Shown: positions 15,406-23,690, counted from the first letter of the stretch. The stretch is DNA of 58,775 nt from Candidatus Aenigmatarchaeota archaeon (GCA_018304615.1 JAGVVV010000011.1:1-58775), one strand, 5' to 3'. The notes: generated by a model not told the origin, from the sequence alone. Numbers and translations are program-made.

Positions 15406-15651
15406 CTAACTAAATTGTTTTCTTGCTCTATCCTTAAATAGCTCTCTCGTGCATTCACCGCACAAATATCCACCATAAGGTCTTGTAGGCCTTCTCTCGC
15501 TCTTAGAAAGCTTCCTTATCTGACTAGCAGTGAGCTTTTTCATTCCATGGAGTTCTCTTCCGCAGTTCGCACACCTGTGAATTCCAGTCTTCTCTCTCTT
15601 GTAAACAAGTTTCGTCCTGCTTCCAGGTACTCTTCTCTTCATCTTACGCAT
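15406..15651 (-). CDS. rpl34e: Ribosomal protein eL34
   Basis: 81 residues with two CxxC pairs (HRCANCGREL and YLCGECTREL) forming a zinc site and RRPTRPYGGYLC between them. Large-subunit protein of archaea and eukaryotes. Its start overlaps the end of the DUF106 gene by 8 bases. Normal length and sequence. Confidence 0.95.
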   Translation of the reverse strand: MRKMKRRVPGSRTKLVYKREKTGIHRCANCGRELHGMKKLTASQIRKLSKSERRPTRPYGGYLCGECTRELFKDRARKQFS

Positions 15652-16150
15652 AGTCGATCTCCATCAATTTTCTTATGACCCATCCCACTGTCAGTGATGC
15701 AAATATGTACCAGTACAGCCAGTTCACGCTGTCTCCGAGGAACGGAAGGCTGAACGGCAGTTTTGCAACCGGAACTCCCTTGTAAGTCTCTTCATAGGTG
15801 TGTCTGAGCCATGGCAAAAACAAACTGATTATTACAATAGAAATTATCAAAGTCTTAAACGTTACTTTCATATACTGGCTGTTCGCTTTCATCATCTCGC
15901 TCAGATGTTTGTTCGCATCTTCAGTCCTGTTCTCCTTCTGAGCAGCAGTGAGAAGTTCTCTCGTCTCCTCCATCTTATTTTTAATTTCCCTGACAAGATT
16001 TCTGTTCACAGTGAGCCTGTTTATAAAAAGCATCAAAACTGTCAGGAAACTAGAAATTATCAACAAAGATATATGAGGTTGGAAAGCAAAGAGTGGGAAG
16101 AATATTGCATCGAAAATTCCGATCAGTTCTTCAAACACCATTTCATTCAC
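15644..16150 (-). CDS. DUF106/EMC3-like Oxa1-superfamily membrane protein
   Basis: 168 residues with three membrane helices: around 25-45 (PHISLLIISSFLTVLMLFI), about 95-112 (FKTLIISIVIISLFLPW) and about 142-160 (LYWYIFASLTVGWVIRK). A long charged helix LVREIKNKMEETRELL lies between the first two, as in the Oxa1/YidC/EMC3/TMCO1 superfamily. Archaeal DUF106 proteins are thought to act as membrane insertases. The gene overlaps secY by 8 bases, fitting cooperation with the translocon. Confidence 0.9.
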   Translation of the reverse strand: MNEMVFEELIGIFDAIFFPLFAFQPHISLLIISSFLTVLMLFINRLTVNRNLVREIKNKMEETRELLTAAQKENRTEDANKHLSEMMKANSQYMKVTFKTLIISIVIISLFLPWLRHTYEETYKGVPVAKLPFSLPFLGDSVNWLYWYIFASLTVGWVIRKLMEIDYA

Positions 16151-17609
16151 CTAAAATCTTTCTTACCGCCGGATGAGCTTCGTCCAATCTCTGGTTGCTC
16201 AATTCCTCATAATAGTTATAGAGAATCATAACAGTCAAAAGTATTCCTGTTCCAGTCCCGATTGCTCCGGTGAAGTCTGCCAGTGCTGCTAACAAACCTA
16301 CTGTCAATCCTCCTAAAACTGACAGAGGGGATATGTATTTCGCCAGAACTTGCTCCATGGTTTTTTTGTCGTTCCTGTACCCTGGGATATGCATGCCCGC
16401 CCCTTCAATCTGCTTAGCAACAGATCCTGCATCCATACCTGCAGTGCTGACCCAGAAAATCGAAAACAACATGGCTGCGCCTGTAAGAAACAGGAGATAA
16501 GTGATAGCTCTGATTATTTCTGACTGAGTCAAGATCCCTGTCACTATTTCTCCCAAGAGATTGTTCGGAGCACTCAGGTAGTATACTATATTGAATCCAC
16601 TTGGGCCTAAGACGATTTGCCCTGAAGAATCGTAGCACGCGAACTGGCCGCATGTGAGGCCGTTCCCTGTCGGCACTGCTCCAATCCTTCCAACGAGCTG
16701 CATGTTTGCTAACAGAGCTGCAGCAAGGATTACAGGAATGTTGCTTGTGTAAAGAAGCTTAAGTGACCAAGTTCTCCCGAATCCCCTCATCTTCGACATC
16801 GACAGCGGCACGTCAATTCTTATTCCTTGGATGTAGATGACGATGCAGAAAACAACCAACGTAGCGATCATCGGTAGCAACGGCAACAGGACAGTTGTAA
16901 ATGGGGCACCAGTGAACAAGTCAGTGAAGAAAGTCCATAACAGTCCTGCCGGCGGATTTCCTGTACGAGGCAAGCAAGAGCTCAAGTCCCCTGGCTGGCA
17001 TGCAGACGACAGAGGAGATATCGTTCTCACGAGTATCTGGCTTCCGACTCCTGCGGCTATGAACAAACTGATCCCTGAACCGAATCCCCATTTGCTTACA
17101 ACTTCATCAAGCAATATTGCAATTACTCCACCCATGGCCAACTGCAGCGTAACAACTATCAGCATTGGCAATCCTGGAGCAACAGGCACAGCACCTGCGA
17201 TTACATATGCGAAACCTTCTACAAATGCAAGAATTATGGCCAGGAATTTATCCCATGTCTGGAATTTAGCCCTGCTCTCAGGTTTTGTCATGTCCCAGTT
17301 TATTATTTTAGATCCTACAAGAAGTTGCAAGAGGATTCCTGCTGTAACTATCGGTCCAATACCTAATGTCATCAAACTTCCGAATCTAGAACCAAGAACG
17401 ATTTCCAAAAAAGTCAACTGAGGATTCTCGCTCCTCTGGACTCCGAACGCAGTGATGTTAGAGAGCAGAAGATATGCGACAAGCGCGATACCAGTCCAGA
17501 TTAACCTTGTGTTGAAGCTCTGCTTGTATGTCGGTTTTTCCACCGAAGGCAGGAACTTTGCAATCTTATCTATAATTTCCTTCTTCTCTTCTTCTGGTTG
17601 CTCATCCAA
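16143..17609 (-). CDS. secY: Protein translocase subunit SecY
   Basis: 488 residues, about ten membrane helices, pore subunit of the Sec translocon. Recognisable parts are FLEIVLGSRFGSLMTLGIGP, then GFGSGISLFIAAGV, GIRIDVPLSMSKMRGFGRTW and GMHIPGYRNDKKTMEQVL. A Cys-containing insert CQPGDLSSCLPRTGNPP in one extracytoplasmic loop and another TCGQFACYDSSG later are unusual and could each form disulphides outside. Overlaps uL15 by 8 bases. SecE and SecG are not in the window. Confidence 0.96.
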   Translation of the reverse strand: MDEQPEEEKKEIIDKIAKFLPSVEKPTYKQSFNTRLIWTGIALVAYLLLSNITAFGVQRSENPQLTFLEIVLGSRFGSLMTLGIGPIVTAGILLQLLVGSKIINWDMTKPESRAKFQTWDKFLAIILAFVEGFAYVIAGAVPVAPGLPMLIVVTLQLAMGGVIAILLDEVVSKWGFGSGISLFIAAGVGSQILVRTISPLSSACQPGDLSSCLPRTGNPPAGLLWTFFTDLFTGAPFTTVLLPLLPMIATLVVFCIVIYIQGIRIDVPLSMSKMRGFGRTWSLKLLYTSNIPVILAAALLANMQLVGRIGAVPTGNGLTCGQFACYDSSGQIVLGPSGFNIVYYLSAPNNLLGEIVTGILTQSEIIRAITYLLFLTGAAMLFSIFWVSTAGMDAGSVAKQIEGAGMHIPGYRNDKKTMEQVLAKYISPLSVLGGLTVGLLAALADFTGAIGTGTGILLTVMILYNYYEELSNQRLDEAHPAVRKILGE

Positions 17610-18045
17610 TTTTGATCGCCTTTCCGCCAGCTTTCTCTAATTTTTTTATTGCCGACTTGGAAAATAACTTCGCTTCTACGACAAGTGGTTGGGAAATTTT
17701 TCCGCCTCCCAAAACCTTTTCAAATCCTAATTTCAAAACATTAATTTTTATTTTGTCGTCTTCTTTAATTGCAAGTTTTTCCTTCAGTAATCTCTCTGCT
17801 TGTGCGTCCAACATTTTCAGATTAACAGTCGGAATATCTTTCACGGTCCCCTGAGGTCTCTTGAATCCATGCTTTCCGAAAAATTTTTCTTCGCTCTGGA
17901 CGGTAAGACTCCACTTGTATTTATGAAGACCCGCCTTCCCTCTTCCGCCTCTGTTACCAGCACCTCTCGCCTTCTTGTGACTTCCAGTTCCATAAGTCCT
18001 GTGTCCTCTAAACTTTCTAACTTTCTTTCCTCTTCTGACTGTCAT
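17602..18045 (-). CDS. rplO: Ribosomal protein uL15
   Basis: 147 residues. The Gly-rich, basic N-terminus (RKFRGHRTYGTGSHKKARG, GGRGKAG) threads into 23S rRNA, and the C-terminal globular part includes GFEKVLGGGKISQPLVVEA. Directly after uL30 with no spacer and before secY, the canonical spc order. Confidence 0.95.
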   Translation of the reverse strand: MTVRRGKKVRKFRGHRTYGTGSHKKARGAGNRGGRGKAGLHKYKWSLTVQSEEKFFGKHGFKRPQGTVKDIPTVNLKMLDAQAERLLKEKLAIKEDDKIKINVLKLGFEKVLGGGKISQPLVVEAKLFSKSAIKKLEKAGGKAIKIG

Positions 18046-18501
18046 CTACATCATCCTCTCCAACAGTTTGTTTATCTCTTTCCCTCTGTAGCTCAAATCT
18101 CCACGAGGAAAACCTTCTCTTGTCGACTTGAAACCTTTTGATGGCGGAGTCAGCCTTAAAACTGGTTTCAATTTTTTAAAATCTTTCAACTTCTTCCCTT
18201 TCATCAACTCATCAGCTAATTTCTCAAAAGAATCGAATCCTGTAACTTCTTTTAATGATTTCTTTTCGATTTTCTTATTCCCCATCAACCTCAATCTTTT
18301 TTCCAAAAGGTTCACTAGAGTCTCCTTTTCAACTTCTCCCCATGTTATGAAATCTTTTACATGTCCAAGCATCCCTTTGAAACTCGCATCTTCAGGAACT
18401 AACACGCAGTTGTTCGGTGCTTCTAGCCTCAGCATTTTAAGCGTGTCTTCAACGTCTCTGCTCGCATTTACTGTTCCGCTAATCCTAATCACTGCGAACA
18501 T
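18046..18501 (-). CDS. rpmD: Ribosomal protein uL30, archaeal long form
   Basis: 152 residues: FAVIRISGTVNASRDVEDTL is the ferredoxin-like uL30 fold; the archaeal extension follows and ends SYRGKEINKLLERM. The ATG at 18501 is chosen because the uS5 stop TGA overlaps it (TGATG) and GAAGAG precedes; an in-frame GTG at 18504 is less likely. Confidence 0.94.
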   Translation of the reverse strand: MFAVIRISGTVNASRDVEDTLKMLRLEAPNNCVLVPEDASFKGMLGHVKDFITWGEVEKETLVNLLEKRLRLMGNKKIEKKSLKEVTGFDSFEKLADELMKGKKLKDFKKLKPVLRLTPPSKGFKSTREGFPRGDLSYRGKEINKLLERMM

Positions 18502-19214
18502 CACTCTTCACTCCTTTCATAAATGTAAAGTTTCTTCATCGCATCGAAAATTGCTGAAATCAAATTGATTCTGGCCGAAGTATTTCCAAAAGTTTTGACC
18601 CAGACATCCTTGATTCCTGCCAGCCTGAATATCTTCTTAGATGAGTTGTCTGCAACAAGGCCGACTCCTTTCGGTGCAGGAAACAACAGAACTCTCACAG
18701 ATCCAGAATGCCCTTCTGTCTTGAATGGAATCGTGTGAGGCTCTCCGCAGCTGCATTCCCAGTGACCACAGCCTCTTTTTATCCTCATAATTTTGGTTTT
18801 CGCTTTTTTTACTGCCTTTTCTATAGAATCTCTTGATTCGACTGCCGATCCTTTTGCAATCCCAACTATCCCGTCTTCGTTCCCCACAACTACAAAAGCA
18901 TTCGTTGTGAATCTCCTACCCGACTTGTGCATGGTCGCAGTTATTTTCACAGGGATTCTTTGGATCCCCCCACCTTTCCCAGCCCTTCCACCTATAAGGA
19001 TCAATTCATTTTTCAAATTCGGAACTAGTTGGTCTACAATCTCAGATTCTTTGATTGGAACTCCAGATTTCAAAATCTCGTCAATGTCAGTTATTTTTTT
19101 CTCGAAAACTTCTCTCCCTAGTCTGGTCTTCGGAACCCATCTTGCCAGAGCCTGTTCTCTTTTGACTCTCTCCATTTCTTCCAAACTTGGTCTGTCTCTG
19201 AAATCTGCCATCAA
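18501..19214 (-). CDS. rpsE: Ribosomal protein uS5
   Basis: 237 residues. LILIGGRAGKGGGIQRIPVK and MHKSGRRFTTNAFVVVG mark the double-stranded-RNA-binding domain, and GHSGSVRVLLFPAPKGVGLV the C-terminal domain. The archaeal CGHWECSCGEPH cysteine stretch is present. Overlaps uL18 by 4 bases upstream and uL30 by one base downstream. Confidence 0.96.
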   Translation of the reverse strand: MMADFRDRPSLEEMERVKREQALARWVPKTRLGREVFEKKITDIDEILKSGVPIKESEIVDQLVPNLKNELILIGGRAGKGGGIQRIPVKITATMHKSGRRFTTNAFVVVGNEDGIVGIAKGSAVESRDSIEKAVKKAKTKIMRIKRGCGHWECSCGEPHTIPFKTEGHSGSVRVLLFPAPKGVGLVADNSSKKIFRLAGIKDVWVKTFGNTSARINLISAIFDAMKKLYIYERSEE

Positions 19215-19720
19215 ATCTTCCCCTTGATTTTTTCAAACTCGTCAGGAAGCTGCTTGAACTTTTCCTGATTCTTTGATATGTGAGTTCCTTTTATCCTGTC
19301 TTCAGTCGGGAGTATCTCTTCGTTGATAGGGATATTCAATCCTCCATCAATCGCTCCTTTGACAACAGCATAGATCCTGTTTCCTTTGGTCGAGGCATAA
19401 AGTCCGGAGTCGAGAATTGCTTCTTTGATGCCTTTTTTCCCAGCCTTCTTCGCAACTATCATCCCGGTCAGATAAGAAGCAGGAAGATTGTCTGTAGAAA
19501 ATTTCCATCCCATCTTCTTCAATTCCTTCGAGCTCGCAGACACCAAAGTCTTGTCGCCAATCAACTCAAAATTGATTATTTGTGCTGTTATGTAGTTTGA
19601 ACTTCTCCTCACCACAAGTCTTGGTTTCTTCGAAGAAAGTAATTTCAACCTGTTAGTGTAATCAGTCTTTCCAAGCCTTCTCCTCTTGAACGGCATAGTG
19701 TAGGTTGGCGAGTGTTTCAT
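19211..19720 (-). CDS. rplR: Ribosomal protein uL18
   Basis: 169 residues. RRRLGKTDYTNRLKLLSSKK and RLVVRRSSNYITAQI are the archaeal uL18 core that binds 5S rRNA; GLNIPINEEILPTEDRIKG is the archaeal C-terminal extension. ATG overlaps the eL19 stop, and GGTGAAG within the eL19 end is the ribosome-binding site. Confidence 0.95.
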   Translation of the reverse strand: MKHSPTYTMPFKRRRLGKTDYTNRLKLLSSKKPRLVVRRSSNYITAQIINFELIGDKTLVSASSKELKKMGWKFSTDNLPASYLTGMIVAKKAGKKGIKEAILDSGLYASTKGNRIYAVVKGAIDGGLNIPINEEILPTEDRIKGTHISKNQEKFKQLPDEFEKIKGKI

Positions 19721-20142
19721 TTTTTCTTCACCAATCCATGTTGCTCAAGGTAAATTCTCATGTGGCTTCTGCTTCTGAAAGTCCCACCTTTCACGAGCAT
19801 GTACAATTTTCTATAAGTTTGATTGTCTATTTCTTTGGAACTTCTCAATTCCTTCAACATCCTTCTCAGCGGCCTGACAGTCGAAATCCATTTCCTCTTT
19901 GCAGTGACTATCGAGTGCTTTCCTCCCTTCCTGCTTCCGCTCCCTTTTTTCTTCTTGCCAGCTTTTCTTGGCATTTTGATTTTTTCCCTCGCGACTTTGA
20001 TATGGCCTTTCATGATAAGTTTTCTGATGTCAGCTTTTGTTATTGCGCTCTCAATATCTTTTGCCTTACTAGGATCTAGCCAAACTTTCGACTCCCCTAC
20101 TTTCAAGATAACAGCTGCCATCCTTTTTTGCAAACTGCTCAT
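19717..20142 (-). CDS. rpl19e: Ribosomal protein eL19
   Basis: 141 residues. QKRMAAVILKVGESKVWLDP, ITKADIRKLIMKG and RKLYMLVKGGTFRSRSHMR are diagnostic of archaeal/eukaryotic L19. GGAGGAG in the end of the preceding orphan gene is the ribosome-binding site, and ATGA overlap links them. Its first 28 bases are repeated at the start of the orphan gene upstream. Confidence 0.96.
   Translation of the reverse strand: MSSLQKRMAAVILKVGESKVWLDPSKAKDIESAITKADIRKLIMKGHIKVAREKIKMPRKAGKKKKGSGSRKGGKHSIVTAKRKWISTVRPLRRMLKELRSSKEIDNQTYRKLYMLVKGGTFRSRSHMRIYLEQHGLVKKK
20115..20142 (-). repeat. Start-region repeat, copy in eL19
   Basis: The first 28 bases of eL19, encoding MSSLQKRMA. They match bases 20432-20459 at 26 of 28 positions; the two differences (TTG/TTA and CAA/CAG) are silent. 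This is probably the original copy, because the peptide fits the eL19 family. Confidence 0.85.
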
Positions 20143-20459
20143 AAAATCAAATCTCCTCCAATTGTACTATGACAGTCAGGACAACTCAACAGGTAATAAT
20201 CATCTATAGTACCTGCAGATGGTTCGCTACTTATAAAAGTCCTGGACGGCCTTTTCACATTATTACAATATGAACACCAATAGCCCAGTTTATGTCCTTC
20301 AACATCATTCAATTCATACCTTGGATGTTCTGAAGATTTAGGACAATAAAGGCTTATGGAAACTTGATTTATTGCTTCCTTGTCCTGCAAGACAACAACT
20401 ACAGGTTTCACTTGTCCATGCATATCACATTCTGCCATCCTTTTCTGTAAACTGCTCAT
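20139..20459 (-). CDS. Orphan zinc-binding protein inserted between eL32 and eL19
   Basis: 106 residues, not a ribosomal protein known to me at this position. The first nine residues MSSLQKRMA are identical to the start of eL19. After that the chain is unrelated: VKPVVVVLQDKEAINQVSIS, YCPKSSEHPRYE, YWCSYCNNVKRPSRTF and LLSCPDCHSTIGGDLI. The two CxxC pairs suggest a zinc ribbon. Both ends keep ATGA overlaps with eL32 and eL19, so the operon's coupling survives the insertion. Function unknown; its place suggests co-expression with ribosomal proteins. Confidence 0.82.
   Translation of the reverse strand: MSSLQKRMAECDMHGQVKPVVVVLQDKEAINQVSISLYCPKSSEHPRYELNDVEGHKLGYWCSYCNNVKRPSRTFISSEPSAGTIDDYYLLSCPDCHSTIGGDLIL
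20432..20459 (-). repeat. Start-region repeat, copy in the orphan gene
   Basis: Second copy of the 28-base eL19 start sequence (26 of 28 identical, both differences silent), lying 317 bases upstream in the same orientation. It supplies start codon and first nine codons of the inserted gene. This looks like the scar of a duplication during insertion. Confidence 0.85.
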
Positions 20460-20794
20460 TTGTTCAACACCCTTATTTTCATTTCATCTGCCTTCTTCAA
20501 AATTAGCAACCTTTTTTTATTCCCTACGGTGTGCGAGATTTTTACAGCTTGCTTTTGCGAATTTATTTTCTCCAGCTGTTTCAAATTCGAAACTAGAATT
20601 TCCTCGAATCCAGATGGGTGCAATCCTCTCAATGATTTTGGTGCGCCCCAGCCTACATTTGGATGGAATCCTTTTCCTTTCTCTTTTCTCCTCAATTTCG
20701 AATGAACCCCTCTGGGTTTTCTCCATTTCATTCCTATCCTCTTGTACGCGTGCGCGGATGACCTCAAAAATTTCGGTTTCTTTCTCGGATTCAT
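20456..20794 (-). CDS. rpl32e: Ribosomal protein eL32
   Basis: 112 residues, shorter than many archaeal eL32. KPKFLRSSAHAYKRIGMKWR, WGAPKSLRGLHPSGF and VKISHTVGNKKRLLIL are the family signature. Starts one base after the uL6 stop codon region and ends in an ATGA overlap with the orphan zinc protein. Confidence 0.95.
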   Translation of the reverse strand: MNPRKKPKFLRSSAHAYKRIGMKWRKPRGVHSKLRRKEKGKGFHPNVGWGAPKSLRGLHPSGFEEILVSNLKQLEKINSQKQAVKISHTVGNKKRLLILKKADEMKIRVLNK

Positions 20795-21322
20795 TTACCC
20801 ACCTTTCTGCGTGATGTATATTCCATCTTGGAAAACCTTCTTGTCAAAACCGACAATCCTTGTTGCCTGCTCTATGTTAGCAGCCGTCTGAGAGACTTCT
20901 TCCAATTCCGTTCCTGTCACAGAAACCTCCTGCCCTTCAATCTTGACTTGGGTCTCTCCAATAATCTTCGCAATTCTTGAAGTCCTCTCGCCCAAAAAAT
21001 TCTGTATCATCACCTTGTCCTTTTCCACTTTCACTGTTATCGGGAAATGAGAATAAATGACTTTCAACTTGTAGACGAACCCTTTCGTCACTCCGTCAAT
21101 CATGTTCTGGACATGTGCAATGGAAGTTCCTATCTTCGCTTTCACTTTTCTCTCTTCATTTTCTGAAGAGATCTTCAGTTTGTTTTCTGTTTTCTCAACA
21201 TTCGTCCCTTTCTCGAGCTCCAATGTCTTTTGCTGGCTGCCCTTCGGGCCGGAAACCATGACTGTATACTTAGAAATCTCGACATCAACACCCTCTGGAA
21301 TCACAAGTTCTTGGAAGTACAT
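20795..21322 (-). CDS. rplF: Ribosomal protein uL6
   Basis: About 175 residues: IPEGVDVEISKYTVMVSGPK, HVQNMIDGVTKGFVYKLKV and FDKKVFQDGIYITQKGG. The ATG at 21322 follows GAGTGATTCTT; an in-frame alternative 9 bases upstream would touch the uS8 stop. Two L6 domains as usual. Confidence 0.95.
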   Translation of the reverse strand: MYFQELVIPEGVDVEISKYTVMVSGPKGSQQKTLELEKGTNVEKTENKLKISSENEERKVKAKIGTSIAHVQNMIDGVTKGFVYKLKVIYSHFPITVKVEKDKVMIQNFLGERTSRIAKIIGETQVKIEGQEVSVTGTELEEVSQTAANIEQATRIVGFDKKVFQDGIYITQKGG

Positions 21323-21331
21323 AAGAATCAC

Positions 21332-21718
21332 TCAGTATACAAACGCAACAAGTTTTCCTCCGGTGTGCATTTCCTTCGCTTTCTTGTGGTCTATAATTCC
21401 CTTCGGGGTTGTAAGAATCAGTAAACCGAATTCTCTTGCAGGGAGAAACCTCTTCTCCCACTTCTCGAATTCGTCCACCCGTGTGGAATATCTGGGTTTC
21501 ACGACATTCGTGTTGATTATCTTGCCTTTTAGCTCGATTTTGAACTTACCAGACCTTCCATCATCCACGAACTCAAAAGGACCAATGTACCCGTTATTCT
21601 GGAGTAGTGTGAGTACCTCTCTGATCTCCTTAGAGGCACGAGTAACGCATTCCCTCTTCCCTACCTTCTCGGCATTTTTGATGACTGCAAGTGCATCAGC
21701 GAGCGTATCCTGTAGCAT
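21332..21718 (-). CDS. rpsH: Ribosomal protein uS8
   Basis: 128 residues. DTLADALAVIKNAEKVGKRE at the start and FGLLILTTPKGIIDHKKAKE near the end. Normally preceded by uS14, which here lies 11 kb away on the other strand; uS8 has therefore become the first gene of its block. It has its own leader, AGGTGTCGAA before the ATG, and a CTTTTTAAATC TATA-like box near 21755. Confidence 0.95.
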   Translation of the reverse strand: MLQDTLADALAVIKNAEKVGKRECVTRASKEIREVLTLLQNNGYIGPFEFVDDGRSGKFKIELKGKIINTNVVKPRYSTRVDEFEKWEKRFLPAREFGLLILTTPKGIIDHKKAKEMHTGGKLVAFVY

Positions 21719-21794
21719 TTCGACACCTAATAGTAAAGGATTATTTTGATTTAAAAAGCTTAAAAGGATTCACTTTTTGTTTTTTGAAAAATGG

Positions 21795-21866
21795 TGCGGC
21801 CGCCGGGATTCGAACCCGGGTCACAAGCTTGGAAGGCTCGCATCTTAACCACTGGACTACGGCCGC
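21795..21866 (-). tRNA. tRNA-Gly (TCC)
   Basis: Intronless tRNA: acceptor GCGGCCG/CGGCCGC, anticodon stem CGAGC/GCTTG with loop CTTCCAA giving anticodon TCC, T-arm CCGGG-TTCGAAT-CCCGG, discriminator A. No CCA is encoded. It lies in the hub between the two diverging ribosomal blocks. Confidence 0.93.
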
Positions 21867-21902
21867 TTACCCTTTTAATAGTTTAGTGCAAGTATAAAAA
21901 AT

Positions 21903-22574
21903 ATGCCAAGTCGAAGACGACCAGATTATAGATTGAGGGCTCTAGCTTCAGATGTCAATGACACAGTGGTAAAAGTACCATTTCTACTGAGAGTTTATAC
22001 TAAATTTGGAGGTAGCGCATATCTTGAAGCTGAGAGAGCATATAGGAAAAGCGGTAAAAACAAAAGCGATATGATAACCTTTGGCTATCGTATTGTAGAT
22101 TCCATGAAGGGTACTTCATTGAACCGCATAGAAGGATATGTTTCTAGAAACATTGAAAAGGGTCTAATTCCTGGTTCCAGGGAAGCTCTTGCAAAACTTA
22201 AAGATAAAGTGACACTTGCATTGATAACAAACCAGATACCGCCAATCGCCAAACCAATTGCAGAAGCTCTTGGTATTGATCATGTATATTCTAGCACTTC
22301 CGTTGAAAAAGATGGAAAACTTACCGGTTCTTGGATGCCATTGAACAAGTGTTTAGCTGCATCGTCATTTGCAGAATCCTTAGGAATTTCACTTGACGAA
22401 ATAGGATATCTTTCCGACGAGACTGAATTAAGAGGACATGTAGGATTCAATTTTTTGATTAATGCCGAACCTCACGAAGATAAAAAAGTGGACGGCAAGA
22501 CCGTATTTTCGGTAAAAGATTTTTCTGAACTTTTGGATGTTGTGAATACGCTAGTGCCAGAAAATCATAATTGA
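21903..22574 (+). CDS. HAD-superfamily hydrolase-like protein
   Basis: 223 residues. ALASDVNDTVV resembles motif I (DxDxT/V) but the second Asp is Asn. ALITNQ is motif II (Thr), and IGYLSDETELRGHVGFNFL is the motif IV region with the acidic residues. This points to a HAD fold with a helical cap (residues about 30-95). The altered motif I could reduce or change phosphatase activity. Substrate unknown. Confidence 0.72.
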   Translation: MPSRRRPDYRLRALASDVNDTVVKVPFLLRVYTKFGGSAYLEAERAYRKSGKNKSDMITFGYRIVDSMKGTSLNRIEGYVSRNIEKGLIPGSREALAKLKDKVTLALITNQIPPIAKPIAEALGIDHVYSSTSVEKDGKLTGSWMPLNKCLAASSFAESLGISLDEIGYLSDETELRGHVGFNFLINAEPHEDKKVDGKTVFSVKDFSELLDVVNTLVPENHN

Positions 22575-22582
22575 GAAGACTT

Positions 22583-22807
22583 ATGAATTTGATTGTTCTA
22601 AATGAAATAATGAAATTTGAACATGAATTGCCAGACATCAGACCAGGGCAAGATGCCAGGGCACACAACCCTTACAAACATTCGCCAGGAAATGAATCTG
22701 TCATTGATCCTCAATACGGAACATTGGTTTTTAGAACAGAATATACTTTGATTAATGAGTTGGAATGCCCTCCTCAATATAAGCATTCACCTTTTGTAAT
22801 AGCTTAG
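22583..22807 (+). CDS. Small hypothetical protein
   Basis: About 74 residues from the ATG at 22583, 9 bases after the HAD gene. No family recognised. The peptide YKHSP occurs twice (YKHSPGNES and YKHSPFVIA), 35 or so residues apart, hinting at a duplicated segment. No signal peptide. Coding status is plausible from position but not certain. Confidence 0.42.
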   Translation: MNLIVLNEIMKFEHELPDIRPGQDARAHNPYKHSPGNESVIDPQYGTLVFRTEYTLINELECPPQYKHSPFVIA

Positions 22808-22840
22808 ACCACAGAATCTTCCGACTCTTTCTTCAAGAAT

Positions 22841-23032
22841 ATGGATTTTTATGCAGAAGCTGGTCAACACGAAACTATTCATCATGACGAACGTGTGAAA
22901 TCTATCGGTCATCATGACCTTGAGGAGCATGCCACTAGAATGTTGGACCGTGAGCTACGAGATATGGGATATGATCGTCGTTCTGTTTCTTACACATCAG
23001 TCAGGAGAATTACCCCTAATTATATCATCTAG
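22841..23032 (+). CDS. Small His-rich hypothetical protein
   Basis: 63 residues, rich in His and acidic residues at the N-terminal half (HETIHHDERVKSIGHHDLEE) and Arg/Ser further on (RRSVSYTSVRR). No family recognised. It overlaps the convergent HIT gene by 4 bases at the end. The His-rich stretch could bind metal, but that is a guess. Confidence 0.45.
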   Translation: MDFYAEAGQHETIHHDERVKSIGHHDLEEHATRMLDRELRDMGYDRRSVSYTSVRRITPNYII

Positions 23033-23565
23033 GCCTTCTCAATCTCCCTTTTGATGAAACTTACTTCCTTCTTGCTCCTTCTTTTAACCTTCGGTTTTGG
23101 CAGTTCAGACTTTTCTTCCCGTGGAAATTCAGGTTCTCCTGCAGGAACGTTTGCAGATATAGAATCTCTCAGCTTGTTCATCTCCTCCTCGCTTTCATAC
23201 TTTAGGTGCCTCCAGCTGCCTATCTGAAGATCGTCTCCTGTGAATCGAGGTATCACGTGCAGATGCAGGTGAGGGATTGCTTGTCCAGCCGCTTTGCTAT
23301 TATTCAGGACGATGTTGAACCCTTCTGCTTTTGTTCCCCTCAGAACGCCTTCTGCAATCCTCTTTACAGCAGCCATGAAAGGTTTGAGCTCATGTTCAGG
23401 AATCTCCACCAAGTCCGAGAAATGATTTTTTGGGATGACCAGCACATGACCCTTGTTTGAAGGATTGATGTCTAGAAAAGCCAGGACATTCGAATCTTGA
23501 TAAACAACTTTTGCTGGAATCTTGCCAAGTCCTATCTGGCAGAATACACAGTCCTTGACTTCCAT
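23029..23565 (-). CDS. HIT-family hydrolase with basic tail
   Basis: CVFCQIGLGKIPAKVVYQD at the start and AIPHLHLHVIPRF with the histidine triad are the Hint/Fhit-like signature of proteins that hydrolyse AMP-linked substrates. The core ends near residue 115; then comes a tail of about 50 residues rich in Pro, Glu and Lys (PKPKVKRRSKKEVSFIK). The tail is unusual for the family and could bind RNA or another protein. Confidence 0.9.
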   Translation of the reverse strand: MEVKDCVFCQIGLGKIPAKVVYQDSNVLAFLDINPSNKGHVLVIPKNHFSDLVEIPEHELKPFMAAVKRIAEGVLRGTKAEGFNIVLNNSKAAGQAIPHLHLHVIPRFTGDDLQIGSWRHLKYESEEEMNKLRDSISANVPAGEPEFPREEKSELPKPKVKRRSKKEVSFIKREIEKA

Positions 23566-23690
23566 AGCATTAATTTAAAGTCGGAGAATTTAATACTGTC
23601 TCTGAGATACTTTTTTAAACCGAAGAATGTCAAGGATTTAAAGCTTTTTATCTGTTTGCACCATAAATAATATTTCAACAAGGTGTCGGA

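Noticed and set aside
16837-17421. 194-codon ORF opposite secY
   Set aside because: Low-complexity shadow of secY on the other strand; secY has all expected helices.
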